Positions 51,346 through 63,700 of a DNA stretch of 64,000 nt are shown piece after piece. The notes under the pieces are model-generated. The model was not told where the DNA came from, did not search any database, and saw only the letters and a list, made by a program, of their open reading frames with translations. Every line of letters begins with the position of its first letter. Position 1 is the stretch's first letter. A program made the translations under genes and the position numbers. Source of the DNA: Prosthecobacter sp. SYSU 5D2 (GTDB taxonomy: Bacteria; Verrucomicrobiota; Verrucomicrobiia; Verrucomicrobiales; Verrucomicrobiaceae); the NCBI RefSeq assembly GCF_039655865.1, contig NZ_JBBYXL010000012.1, positions 173,612-237,611 of the forward strand. Direction: 5' to 3'.

Positions 51346-54300
51346 TTACTTCTTGGTGGATTTCTTTGCCTTCAGGCCGCCGAGGTAGGCCACCACATCT
51401 CGCACCTCCCGGGCGGTCAGGATGCCCAGCATGGGCGGCATCATGGAGACTGGCGGCGTCTGCATGGAGATCTGGTTGCGAGGGAGCTTTTTCTCCGTGC
51501 CATCCGCCAGACGGATGGTGATGCTGGACTTGTCCTCTTTAAAAAGTCCGCCCGCCAGGTTCGTTCCATCCTTGAGGGTGACCGAAACCAGGCCATATCC
51601 GGGAGCAATCTGGGCGACCGGGTTGACCAGGGACTCCAAAAGATTCTCCTTCGTGCGCAGGCTGCCGATGGTTTTGAGGATGGGCCCCACCTGGCTGCCC
51701 TCCTTTTCTTCCACCGTGTGGCAGGCCAGGCAGTTGGCCCCCAGGTGGTTGGTGACGATCTCGCGGCCATTGTTCACATCTCCGCCTTCGACCAGGTCAT
51801 CCCGTGGTGCGGTGGTACGGGCATGCTGATAAGTGGTCACCCGCTCTGCCAGGGATTCATGGGCCTGGGCGGCCTCCATGACATCCAGCTTCAGCCCTGC
51901 CTCCACCTTGCCTGCGGCAAGGCGCTGCATCCAGCCGTCGAGAAGGTCGCTGGCGGCCTTGGTTTTGCTGGCCGCCATCAGTTTCATGACGGCCTGTTTT
52001 TCCGCCAGGGTCCCCTGCTCCAGCACGCGGGAGGCCTCAGCCATGAAGCGGTCCTTTTGATGCTCATAGGTCTGCACCAGAGACTCCATGCGCAGTTCCA
52101 CGGGAGCCGTTTTGGCGGCGGACTGTTTCAGGGTTTCGGCAAACTCAGCGGCGGCGGAATGCTGGGAGGCCATGAGCCTCAATGCGCCCACGCGCAGCGC
52201 CGGACTGGCGGCACTGTCCGAAATAATCTGCTGCAAGGCGGGGGCGGCGACTTCCAATGACAGATTGATCATGAGCTCCACCGCAGCAGCCTTCAGATCG
52301 GGACTGGCCAAAGTGAGCATGGCCTGCACATGAGGCTGCATCACATCTGCCACGGCCTCAGGATCACGGGCCGGATAGAGCCTGTGCACGCCGTCCACCG
52401 GGTCCAGACGGGGTGGAGCAGTGAAAAGCAGCAGCGATTTAAAGGCTTCCAGGGAAAGCGGCTTGTCCGCCAGAGCATATTTGGCCAGGCGGGCCGCATC
52501 CCCAGGCTCGCCCAGGCGCAGGCTGGCATTGATGGCGCGGCGCAGCGTCGGCTCCTCCAGGACATGCGTTTCATCCAGCATGGCGGCCAGTTGTGGCAGG
52601 GCCTCAGGCACACCGATATCATCATGAATGGCCCGCGCGGCTTCATTCACGATGGCAGGGTCCGCATCTTCCAGATAACCCGCCACCAAAGCCGAGCGCT
52701 GGCGGCTCAGCGCCAGGGTGCAGGCCACCCGCAGGTTCTTCGACTCTGAGGCCGTCTGTGCAGCCAGATCTTCAGATTTCACGCAGCCTGCCAGGCCTGT
52801 CACAACGGCATGCCTCAGCCAGGCATCCTCCGCATCCTTCTCCGCCATCTGACGAAGGGCATCCCCCGCTGAGGCGACCTCAAGCTTGCCCAGGGCAATG
52901 GCTGCATGGAAACGGACACGTGGTGACTCAGAAATGAGCAGCGAGATCACCAACTCCTTTGCAGCATCCCCCGGCTTGCCATCACTCAGCACCTTGGCGA
53001 TCTGGCTCTGCACCTCGGCATCCGTCTCTGTTTTCAAGATGGCCACCAGGGCCGCATCATCCGTCTGGCCACGCCGGAAGCCGATGCCATATCCCCAGAC
53101 GCCGTGAATGCGGCTGAATAGGGACGCCTTTGTGTCCCCCGCCACTTTGGCCAGCGTTTTCCAGTCCTCCCGCTTCGCCAGCTCAAGCTGGGCAGCCACG
53201 CGCACACGCTGGTCGGCATGGCCTAACAAAATTTGCAAATCATTGACGGACGTTTTTCCAAAGCCCATAGTGAGCAGCTTCCGGGTTTCCTGCCGTGCAG
53301 GGCTGCCTTTGGCCTTCTCTTCATCCACTGACCAGATGGCGCCCTTTTCATCCAGCGGGTAACCGCCCACCCAGTCAGCCATGTAGAAGGAGCCATCTGG
53401 CGCCCAGCTCATGCCGATGCCCATGACGCCGCTATTGATGAGACGCGTCTTGCTCATCTCAAAGGCGGCCCCCTTCGGAGTGGCCTTGAATGCTTCCATT
53501 TTACCCGACGGAAACTGGTTCAGAATGAAGTGCCCGCGAAGGCGCTCACCCAGCGCGGTGCCGGGTTCATAGAGGAAACCGGCCGGACCGTTCCCGGCAT
53601 AAGCCAGTGGTGGCGTGATGAAAAGAGGCTGGACCGCACCGGGCATCCAGATGTTTTCCCGCATCCAGCGGCTGTCAGATTTCATGTACTGGTGGTTGCA
53701 GCGCCAGCCGCTGTCACTGCGCTCGGTGATGTAAACAAACCGCTCTTTTTCACCTGGCATGTCCGCATCGTTGTCCACGCCAAACATGTTTCCATATTCA
53801 TCAAAGGCCACTTCCTGGACGTTGCGAAGGCCATGGGCGAAGACTTCAAATCCACTGCCGTCCGGCTCCACCCGCATCACGGCTCCTTCATGAGGATAAT
53901 ACCAATTTTTACCGGTCTTGTCCGTGACGTTGAGCCCTTTGTCACCAATGCTCCAGTAAATGCGCCCGTCAGGCCCCAGTCGTGGGCCATGCATGTCATG
54001 TCCGGCATAAGCGATGTGCAGACCGAAGCCGTGCGCCACGACCTCCCGGATGTCCGCCACACCGTCATCATCCGTGTCTTTTAACCTCCATAGATCCGGG
54101 GCGATGGTGGCATAAACCCAGCCGTCATGGTAGAGCACGCCGGCGGCGATGCCCGTGACCTCCGTATTGAAGCCCTCGGCGAAGACCGTCATCTTGTCGG
54201 CCGTGCCATCGCCATCCGTGTCCCGAAGCTGGTAGATGCGCTCGGTGTGCACCGTGAGGTCTTTCCAGTCAATGGAGCCGTCCTTGTTATGGTCCTTCAG

Positions 54301-54597
54301 GCTGCCGCGCGGACGGCGCATTTTTCCGGGGGCCAGTTCACGGTGGTAAAATTCACGTTTATCTTCCACGCTCGTGAAGCTGACATCATCGGGGATCCAC
54401 TGGGTATGCTCCCGGATGTCCAGATCCCCCACCTTGCGGCGTGTGGTGGACACCACATACACCCGTCCCTGTTCATCTACCGAGCAGGCCACCGGATCCG
54501 GCACATTCAAATCACCTGACCACAGGTGCAATGAAACCTCCGCCGCAGAGACAGAACAGGTGGTGGCAACAGCCGCGATCAAAGTCAGAAAACGCAT
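51346..54597 (-). CDS. PVC-type dehydrogenase with HEAT repeats and C-terminal heme domain
   Basis: This is a 1083-aa exported protein from the ATG at 54597 (MRFLTLIAAVATTCSVSAAEVS, signal peptide). The N-terminal half is a beta-propeller of the membrane-bound dehydrogenase type (TIGR02604), with DTDGDGTADKMTVFAEGFN, LGPDGRIYWSIGDKG and DEYGNMFGVDNDADMPGEKER. HEAT-like helical repeats follow (about 480-860). The C-terminus is a C-type heme-binding domain (TIGR02603-like) with CLACH at about residue 956 and distal methionines around VSMMPPM. Such proteins are typical of Planctomycetes and Verrucomicrobia and are thought to oxidise sugars or related compounds in the periplasm. The substrate is unknown. 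Confidence 0.88.
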   Translation of the reverse strand: MRFLTLIAAVATTCSVSAAEVSLHLWSGDLNVPDPVACSVDEQGRVYVVSTTRRKVGDLDIREHTQWIPDDVSFTSVEDKREFYHRELAPGKMRRPRGSLKDHNKDGSIDWKDLTVHTERIYQLRDTDGDGTADKMTVFAEGFNTEVTGIAAGVLYHDGWVYATIAPDLWRLKDTDDDGVADIREVVAHGFGLHIAYAGHDMHGPRLGPDGRIYWSIGDKGLNVTDKTGKNWYYPHEGAVMRVEPDGSGFEVFAHGLRNVQEVAFDEYGNMFGVDNDADMPGEKERFVYITERSDSGWRCNHQYMKSDSRWMRENIWMPGAVQPLFITPPLAYAGNGPAGFLYEPGTALGERLRGHFILNQFPSGKMEAFKATPKGAAFEMSKTRLINSGVMGIGMSWAPDGSFYMADWVGGYPLDEKGAIWSVDEEKAKGSPARQETRKLLTMGFGKTSVNDLQILLGHADQRVRVAAQLELAKREDWKTLAKVAGDTKASLFSRIHGVWGYGIGFRRGQTDDAALVAILKTETDAEVQSQIAKVLSDGKPGDAAKELVISLLISESPRVRFHAAIALGKLEVASAGDALRQMAEKDAEDAWLRHAVVTGLAGCVKSEDLAAQTASESKNLRVACTLALSRQRSALVAGYLEDADPAIVNEAARAIHDDIGVPEALPQLAAMLDETHVLEEPTLRRAINASLRLGEPGDAARLAKYALADKPLSLEAFKSLLLFTAPPRLDPVDGVHRLYPARDPEAVADVMQPHVQAMLTLASPDLKAAAVELMINLSLEVAAPALQQIISDSAASPALRVGALRLMASQHSAAAEFAETLKQSAAKTAPVELRMESLVQTYEHQKDRFMAEASRVLEQGTLAEKQAVMKLMAASKTKAASDLLDGWMQRLAAGKVEAGLKLDVMEAAQAHESLAERVTTYQHARTTAPRDDLVEGGDVNNGREIVTNHLGANCLACHTVEEKEGSQVGPILKTIGSLRTKENLLESLVNPVAQIAPGYGLVSVTLKDGTNLAGGLFKEDKSSITIRLADGTEKKLPRNQISMQTPPVSMMPPMLGILTAREVRDVVAYLGGLKAKKSTKK

Positions 54598-54776
54598 GGA
54601 GGGTGGCAAGGGATGGAGAATGGGAGACAAGGCAGGATTCGGCGGCTCTTCCCGCAGAAAGCGGACGTTAAGCTGAACCGGACAGCCTGCATCAGCACAG
54701 GCAAGGTCATTACGTCAGCGAGAGGAATATTGGTTACTTGCGGTCCATGTGCAAGCGTTGCTGACCAGCCTTTAAA

Positions 54777-57700
54777 TCACGGCATCTCCACCGGCACAAA
54801 CGAATGGGAGGCCGGGGCAAACAGGAGAAGCGTGCCGCCATCCGCAGTGATGGCCATCTGGGTGGTCGTCGTCGGTAGAGGGAACTGGGCTTCAGCCGGA
54901 GAACCCGCTGAGAACAGGGTGCTGCTGGAGGCCACCCAACTGCCGTCAGGTGAAACCGCATAAATGCGCTGCCCTAGATTATTGGTGGCCGTAAGACCTG
55001 GAGCCGAGAAAGACTGGCGGCCATAGATCAGATGCGCTCCATTTCCTGACAGCAACAGAGGAGACTCGAGAGTGCCTGAAAAATAATTCGCCGTCACAAA
55101 GCTGATGCCGCCACCAGTCACGGCATACCTCACCAGCCCAACCGTGGAACTGCCCTGCGTCACGGCTGCATAAAGGTTGGCTCCATCCGCACTGGCCACG
55201 GTGAGGCTGTTACGGCCAAGAACCTGAACAGAAGAGCCGATGGCCATGCCTGAGGCAGAGTTGCGCAACTGCAAGACGTTGGCTCCGCTGAGGGTCACAA
55301 GCCTGCCCGCCGTTCCGGCATGGACGGCGGCGTGAGGCGTGGTGAGGGAATAAGAAGAGAGCAATGCATTAGCCCCCTGTCGCTCCACTGTCTGAATCTT
55401 CCTGCCATCCTCCACCAGAGCATAGACCCGGTCATCTGCGGGATGAGGGACGAAATCCAGGGCGGCATTGCCGACCATCACGGCCCGCTGAACATTCAGG
55501 GTCAAGGGGTCCACCCACAGCAGCCAGGAAAGATAAGGAGCCACCGTCTCACGGTGCAGCGCATAAACGACAGGCAGAACTGGATCCGCCTTCATTTTGA
55601 CAATGTTCACAGGACTCATGACGTCCAGACGCACCGTCACCGTGACGGCATCCGCGCCGCTGGTAAGGGTGAGCGCCGCGTGATGCGGACCTGAAGGCAG
55701 CAGTGCAGGATTGAGCCTGACAGTCACCGTGGCAGGCCCCGTACCGCTCGACTGTCCAAGTGTGACCCAGGTGGCATCGCTGGACAGGGTCCAGGAGACA
55801 TCCGGCGAGGCGGTGGTGATGGTCAGTGTTTTTTCCTGCACCGCCGCACCCGGCGGCATGGCGTATCCCGTCAGATGATCAGGGCTGGCTGCCGCGCGGG
55901 CCATCCGGAAATTCCACACCGGCCCTTTGGAAACCGTGCCGTCCAGGCCTTTCGAATCCACCCTCCAGTAACGCGTCTGTCCCAGCGGCACCTGGCTGGG
56001 CGAAAGGAAGGAGGAAGTGGTGGAAGAGGAAGACAGAAAAGCGCCCCCGCCCCCAAACACGGCCGACTCCACCACGGCAGAATCACTGCCAAAATACAGA
56101 TCATAGGTGGCCACATTGGGATCTCCCGACCAGGAGAGCGTGTTGAAAGTGCCATTCTGCACCGAGCCTGAAGCAATGTCCGGCGCGACCAAGATCTCCG
56201 GCAGATAAGAGGTATCCACACTGCCCTGCACATCTGACGAGGGATCCTGATAGATGAGACGGGACTGGTCCGGCGCAAAAGCCGTGACGGTCGTGGTGAC
56301 CGGAAGGTCTGCTACCACGCCCCCGTCTGCTCCGATGATCTGGGAGGCCGTGACAAACACATCCAGATAGGCCGAGGCGTTGTATATCTTATCCTGCGTC
56401 AGCGTCCCCTGCACTCCTCCGGCCAGATTGACCCGGGTGAAGAAATTTCGCTGCGTAATGACGTTATCCAGATTTGCACCCAAAAGGACCGGATGGGGGG
56501 AAGGATCCTGCTCCAAGGTGGCGCTGGTGGCAGAGAGCTGCGTAAGGTTGTCCGATGCGCATTCCACCTGCGCCAGGAAGGAAGTGGCGTTGCTGCCGCC
56601 TCCGGTCTGCGAACGCGCATAGATGAAATTGGCATCCGGCGTGACCACAAAACTGCCGATGCCCTGGAGACCGCTGAGGCGGAAGGTGTCCACATCCGTT
56701 CCGGTCTCGAAGTCATAGATGTGCAATGCCGGATTCGAGGTGGCGTCAGTGTAATACACCCTGCCTTCACGTCCTGCCTGCAGTTGATACAAGTTACCGG
56801 TATCCTGGCTCAGAGGGATGCTTTTGGAGGCGACCAAAGTGAAGTCATCCAGATTCACGCGGCTGATGGACCGCCCGGCAAAGCTGATGGCATAAAGCGT
56901 GCGCTCATCGGTGGTGAGATCCATGCTGGTGATGTCCGTGGGCAGGAGCAGCACCTGCTGCAAAGCGAGACTGTCGGGATGCAGGGAGACCAGGAAAGAA
57001 GTCTTGCCAGCCGTGCCTCTCACCAGCCCCAAAATGCGGTCATGCCGCCTGTCCGTCTGCATGAGGCTGAACTGCCGCTTCACCACATGGCGGGTGATCT
57101 GGATGACACGGTTAAGCCCCCCGGAGGAAACGATGACCTGGCCGGCATGAGTGCCTTCCGGCAAAGTGGCGGAATAACTCAGGATGATGTCCGCCGCGCC
57201 GCTGCCGGAACCGGCGGATGGAGTGATCCAGGAGACGCTGGAAGAAACGGTCCAGCTGGGAGACGCATCTGCACGGGGGATGATGCTAAAGGCGGACTCC
57301 GGCAGAGCGGCGCCTTTCACCGTGGCACTTTCTATGGCCGCTGGCGTGACGCTAAATTCCCCAGGAGTAACAGCCAAAGTCACGGGGATGATGACCGTTC
57401 CGTTTTCAACGGCATTGCTGGTGAAGGTGATGTTGGCCGAGCGTGAAGAAACCAGGAGACTGGAAGCATTGAAATGGACGGAGACATTGGAAACACCGCC
57501 AACCAGCGTGCTGCCCGTGGACTGTCCCAACGAAAGCCATGACCTGGCACTGGGCGGGGTAATGGTGGCGCTCCAGTTCAGCAAGGAGCCACCCTCATTG
57601 CCCACGGTAAGGGTGGTGCTGAAATTGCGGCCTTCTTCCACCGTCGTATCCACAGCTCCTGGATTAACCAAAAGGGTGGGAGGATAGGCAGCGATGCCGG

Positions 57701-60700
57701 TCACTGAAACTTGCACCTCCGGGGTGACCGGATTGTTCGTCGTGAAGACCAGGCTGCCGCCCAGCACTTCCGGCGTGTCCGGGTTGTATTGCAAACCCAG
57801 CGCATAAGTGCTGCCGGGCGGAAGAATGAGCGGGAAGTCCACAGCGGCCACCACCAGTTTATCAGACGGCGAGACGATCCCGGAGATGACCAGATTGGCA
57901 TTGCCGGCATTCCTCAGAGTGACCTGCCGCTGGCCGAAGCCTGGCAACAGGACGGTGTCAAAATCCACCGGCGACGGAGTCACCAGAAGGACCGGCTCAG
58001 CAAGGATGTTCCGGGTGAAAGGAATGCCGATGACCGGCTGGACAGGATCATTGGAATTCAAGGTGATGCTCTGCACCGAGCCACCAGGCGGCGTGGAGGA
58101 GGTGCTGTAGGTGGTCAGAGTGATAACCTGGCTGCCGCCAGGAGCCACCGTACCGGACAGATCACTCAGAAAGCCGGTGGTGAGGTTGTCGGTAATGTTC
58201 CAGTCCAGAGGAGCGGTTCCATGGTTCTCAAGGGTGATGGGCTGCGTAGCGGGAACTCCGGGCCTTGTGGTCAGCACAATGGCCTTGGGGTTGAGAACCA
58301 GCAGCGGTGACGGCACACCGGTGCCCATCACAGGCAGCAGGGTCTCCTCATGTCCTGCCACATCGGAGGTGATGGCCAGTTGCGCTGAATAAGGGCGCGG
58401 TTCCAACGGTGTGAAGTCCACACGGAAGGAGGTGCTTTCACCAGGGGCCAGAACAAGGGGGAAAACCAGCGCTGTGGCGATGCGGAACACGCTGTCTGAA
58501 CTGGCGATGTTTTGCAATGTGAGAGCCAGGTTGCCATCATTGCGCAAGGTGACCGTCTGAGAGGAGGTTCCATTGGCCGGTGTGTCTGCATGCTGGATGC
58601 CAGCGGGAGTTGCCGACAGAATGGCGGCACTGGGCACCGTCATGGTCACGGGGACATGCAGGCTGGGAGCATCGGGAGCATTGCTGGTGATACGGATACG
58701 GGCTTCATAGATGTCCGCAGGAAGCCCACGTGCATCCAGGGTGACCGCCAAAGGTGACGAGCCTCCAGCAGAAGCCGTGCCCTCCGTGGCAGCAAGCCGC
58801 AGCCAGGAGAGATCCGGCACAGGCTCTTCCTCGGGATCTGCAGGCCCTGCCGGAAGTGCAGCCACAACAGCCGCCTGCCATTGAAGCCCGGCGCCACCTT
58901 CATTGGCGATGTTCAGCACCTTTTCCAACTCCTGGTTAGGCGCAAGGGTTTCGGCCAGCAGGGCCGGATCCACACTCATGGTGGGAGGCTCGCTCACCGT
59001 GGCGGTCACCGGGAGGCGCAGGCTTGGTTTGACACGGCTGTTTGACTTCACAGTCACCGCACCTTTGAAAGGCTTGAACTTGGAGGAAGCGAGCTCGCCT
59101 AACAAGGTGTATGACTGCCCTGGAGCCAATGTCAAACCCGCATTAAACGGGAAAACCATGTCCTTGGAGCTGGAGATAACTTTGGTGAGATCCAGCGGCA
59201 GGTTGCCGATGTTGGTAAGATCAAAACGGACCTGCGCGGAATGATCCAGCCAGACCTCCCCCAGGTCCAGCTCCGCCGGTGCGGCTTGGAGTACAGCGTG
59301 GCTGGAGACCTTTAACGCGATGGGCACAGTGACCAGCGTGCGTTCCGGATCATTGGTCATGATTTTAACCAGGGTGGTGTAGTCACCCGCAGGCATTTGT
59401 TCCGTGGAGAAGGACAGGGTGATCTGCCCCTTCGCCTTGGGATCAAGGCTGCCCGCAGATGGCTGCTGGCCTAACCACCCGGCATTGCCCGCGACAGGCT
59501 GCAGGCTCCAGTTCAGAACCTCGCCACCTTTGTTGGTGAGCTTGATGATGCGGGTCTGTGGGACACCGGGAACAGTCTTGACGGTGAACTTGGCAGGCGT
59601 CGCGCGGATGCTGGGATGCCGGGCTCCAATGCCGGAGACCGGTATGCGGTAGGCAGGACCTGGCTTGTTGGAAGCGAAGACAAGGGAAGACTGGATATCC
59701 CCGGACTTGCGCGGGGCAAAAGTCACCGGAATGTCCAAGGCGGCACCTGGAGCAACGGTGACGGGTCCTTTGAAATCAGCCTTAAAGGCGGCATTCAGCC
59801 CGCGCACGCTGCGCAGCACCATCTCAGACTGGCCCGCATTGACCAGGGTGAGTGTCTGGGTCCGCGACTCTCCCACATACGTCTTCTCATAGCTCAAGGG
59901 ATCCGCCACAGGCATGGCTGCGGCGAGTGTGGTGAGACTGAGCTCACGGTCCAAAACAGAGCGCACAGGGTCATTCGATGTGATGCGCAAGCGGGCAAAA
60001 TAAACGGAGGCCGGGTGGGCACGCGAATGAAAATGGAGGGTCAGCTTCGCACTCTTGCCGGGTGCCAGCGAGAGGCCCGCAGGCCCTTCGATTTCCGCCC
60101 AGTCAGAAGGCCGTCCATCAGGAAAAACGATTTCAGGATGGTAATTCAGGATGCCTTTACCGGTATTCTTGAGGGTGAATTTTTTTGAGGCCATCTGCCC
60201 CTGGGACAAAGTGACCTCGGTGCGTGTGGCAGGATTCAAGGTGATGAATGGAGCCGCGACATGACTGCCCTGAATGGGAATGCTGACCGTTGGTTTGAGG
60301 CTGTCATTGGTCACCAGACGCAACGAGGCCGTGTAAGCGCCCACCGGGGCTTCAGGAAGAAAGGTGACTTTAATGACCGCCTGCCCCTGCGGTGGTATCG
60401 AAAGAGCATTGGGCGGATCTACCGAAAACCAGGCGGCATGGGTACCGGCCAAAGTGGGCGCGTCCACGACCAGCTCTGCCGTCCCTGCATTGCTAATGAC
60501 CACGTCCTGGCTGACTGCTGCGCCAAGGATCACATTGTCAAATTCGATGCTCTCCACATCCACGGTGAAGACCGGAACATCCACGACCTCAAAGGTCACT
60601 GGCAGCAGCAGAGCCGGTTCATCCGGAATGTTTGAGGCCACCGAGAGTGCGGCTTCATAAGAACCTGAGGGCAGAGTTCCAGAATCCAGCGACAGGCTCA

Positions 60701-63700
60701 AAGGTTGCTGTGCACCCGGGTTGAGGGTGCCTGACATCGGGCTGATTGCCAGCCAGCCCGGCCCTTCCAGCAAGCCGTCCACGATCTGGTTGGCAAAACG
60801 CCGTCCATCGCCAATGGCAAAATTGCTGGTCTCCGTCACTTCATTTCCCACAAAGACGACGACTCCACGGCCCAGCTTGGAAACGGCCGCATGAACATCG
60901 CCATTGGGCTCACGCACCAAAGGCAATGCCGGGCCCGACAAGGTGGCGGTGGCACCGACGGCGATCTGCCGGAGCAAGGTGATGCCGGTGGTGATGGGAT
61001 GGGAGACGATGTCAGTGAGCGTCAGGTCCCGGAAGATCACTGCCCCGGCGCTGATGCCGGTACCAGCCAGCAAGGACTGCACCCGTGCCATGGAGGTGAT
61101 GTTGTCCGCTTCTACCAGCAGGCCGGTGCCATTTTGAATGGCCGTCCGCATGTTCTGAATGTCGTTGGAAGAAAGCACCTCCACGGTGTCGTCCACAATG
61201 ATGGCATCTATCCCCGCGAGTGAAGCTGATGTCATCGGCGGCGCCAGGGTGACGATGGTGGCGCCGCGGGCACGCAGATCATCCAGCAGCACACTGCGGT
61301 CCAAGGTTGTATAGACAGCCCCCACAGTCACACCATTGAGGTTGTTTAACGGAACGGTGACCGCCGGAACCGTCACAGGAACATCTGCAGATGCAGCGAT
61401 ATCTGGCGCGTTGGCGCTGGGACGGATCGCTGACGACAGGGTGAAAGACGCGTTTTGTGCACTGACATTTCGTGCCCTAAGGCTCCATTCCAGGGGGGCC
61501 GTGCCCTGGTTGGTCATGATCAGCTCTCGCTCCACCACCTGCCCACGGGTGGTCTGAACGCTCACCTCGCCGGGCTCAATCCGGATTTGTGGCCGGGCCA
61601 GGGCAAAATCCACACCTCTGCGTCCTGGTGGAGCCTGGACTTCCACCGGCGCACTTTGCAAATAACCGGGAGCGCGTGCAGTGACCTGATAAACGCCGTC
61701 AGTAAGGGTTGCCGTGTAGCCTCCATCAACATCAGTGTTGAGAGACACAACACTCGGGCCTTCGAGAACAACAGTGGAATTCGCCAGGCCGCTGCCATCT
61801 TCGACATCGGTGACCCGCCCGGCCACGACGCTGGAAGTATAGGAGTGAAGGTCAAAACCCTGCTCGCGCACTTGGGGCGGATCCCCATGCTGGACGGTCA
61901 CGATCATCTGCTCCGTGTGTGGAGTGGGCGTCTCTGAATCCACAGTCACCACAAAGCTGCGGTTCTCCACCGTCGCGTGGCCGGGCAGCAGGGTGCCCAC
62001 TTCCACACTGCCCTCAACAATATCGTATCGCGATAAATCGCCTGCAGAGCTGCTAAGCATCGCCACGACATCCGTGGCGGTCTGAGTGCCACGGTTGGTC
62101 ACCCGGAACTCCACAGCCAGTGTTTCACCCGGGTTTTGAATGCCGTCTCCATTGCCACCTGGCAGTTCTTTGACGGCCAACACAGTGAGAAGAGGATATG
62201 GACCCGCCACGGCCTCGACAAGCCTGGCGGCATTTAATCGCCCGCCCGTGACGGAAGCTGATGCGAGTTCAGCCACCGGATCAGCCGTCTGCATCAGCTG
62301 GTTTTTTAACTCAGCAACAGTGATCAAGGGGGCAATGCTTTTGGCCAGAGCCAGAGCACCGGCCACGTGAGGGGCCGCCATGGATGTGCCGCTCATGGCT
62401 GTGTAAAAAGAGCCAGGGACGGTGCTGTAAATCCCAGTGCCGGGAGCAGCGATGTCCACCGAAATGCGACCGTAATTGGAGAAGCCGGAGCGTGTGTCGC
62501 TGTCCGTGGAAGAAGCCACGGAGATGACATTGTCACTGGGAAAGGCCGCCGGAAAGTGGGGCTGAAAATCATTGTCGGTTCCATCGTTTCCGGCTGCGGC
62601 GATAAACGGGATGTTTAAGTCTCCAGAGTCTTCAATCGCCTGCTGCAAGAACACGCTCAACCCGCCTCCGCCCCAGGAGTTGGAGGTCAGGTCCACTCCC
62701 AATGAAGCGGCGTAGTTAATGCTTTCAATCGCATCGGAAGTAGAGCCGCCACCGGGTCCCAGAAACCGGATGCCAACCATGGAAACCTGCCAGCAGACAC
62801 CGCTGATCCCCGCACGGTTGTTACCCACAGCACCGATGACGCCGGCACAATGCGTTCCATGGCTGTCTTCATCCATGGGGTTGTTGTCACCGGAGAAAAA
62901 ATCCCAGCCATGGACGTCATCCACAAAGCCATTGCCGTCATCATCAATGCCGTTCCCGGGGATTTCACCGGGGTTGGTCCACATATTAGGTTCCAGGTCT
63001 GGATGGCTGCGGTCCACCCCGGTATCAATGACAGCGACCAATACTTCCCTGGAGCCAGTGGTAATGTTCCAGGCCGCCGGCGCATCAATGTCCGCATCGG
63101 GTGCGCCGCCGTTTTGACCGGTGTTTTCGAGGGCCCACTGCTCGTTAAAACTGATGTCATCCGGTGCCAGGCTGGGGAAAACCAGATTGTCATGCTCCGC
63201 CAATGCCACCTGGGGCTCTGCTGCTTCGGGAAAGTCAGCTTTAAAGGCGGAAAGGATCACCTCGGTTGAATCCAGTCCGGCATCAGGGACCGCCACCAGC
63301 TTGATTGGAGTGGTTTTCAAGGAATGGCGGACATAGAACCCATGCCGCTCAGCCCATTCGTGGATCATTGCGTCTGGAAATCCGTAGGGAAACTTGACCA
63401 GCACATGATCGGCGACCGAAAATTCCCGGCGGACTGCACTGTCTTTTCCGGGGGAAGATTGAAGCCAGACCTCTTCCCGGATCAGCGGATACTTAAAACC
63501 GGTGCGCCACAGGCGGATTTCTCTGCGGGGGCCACCTGCGCTCGTGGGCAGTTCAGAGCGCTGGTCCAGAAGCACGGCATTTTTTAGCAGGTGTTCCTGA
63601 TAGGGGTTCATCGGCTGCCCTCCGGCAGTGGTCAGACCTGGCGCGTTGGGATCAGGCAAACTTTGCCGGGAGGAGTCCCCAGCCGCCACTGCAGACAAGC

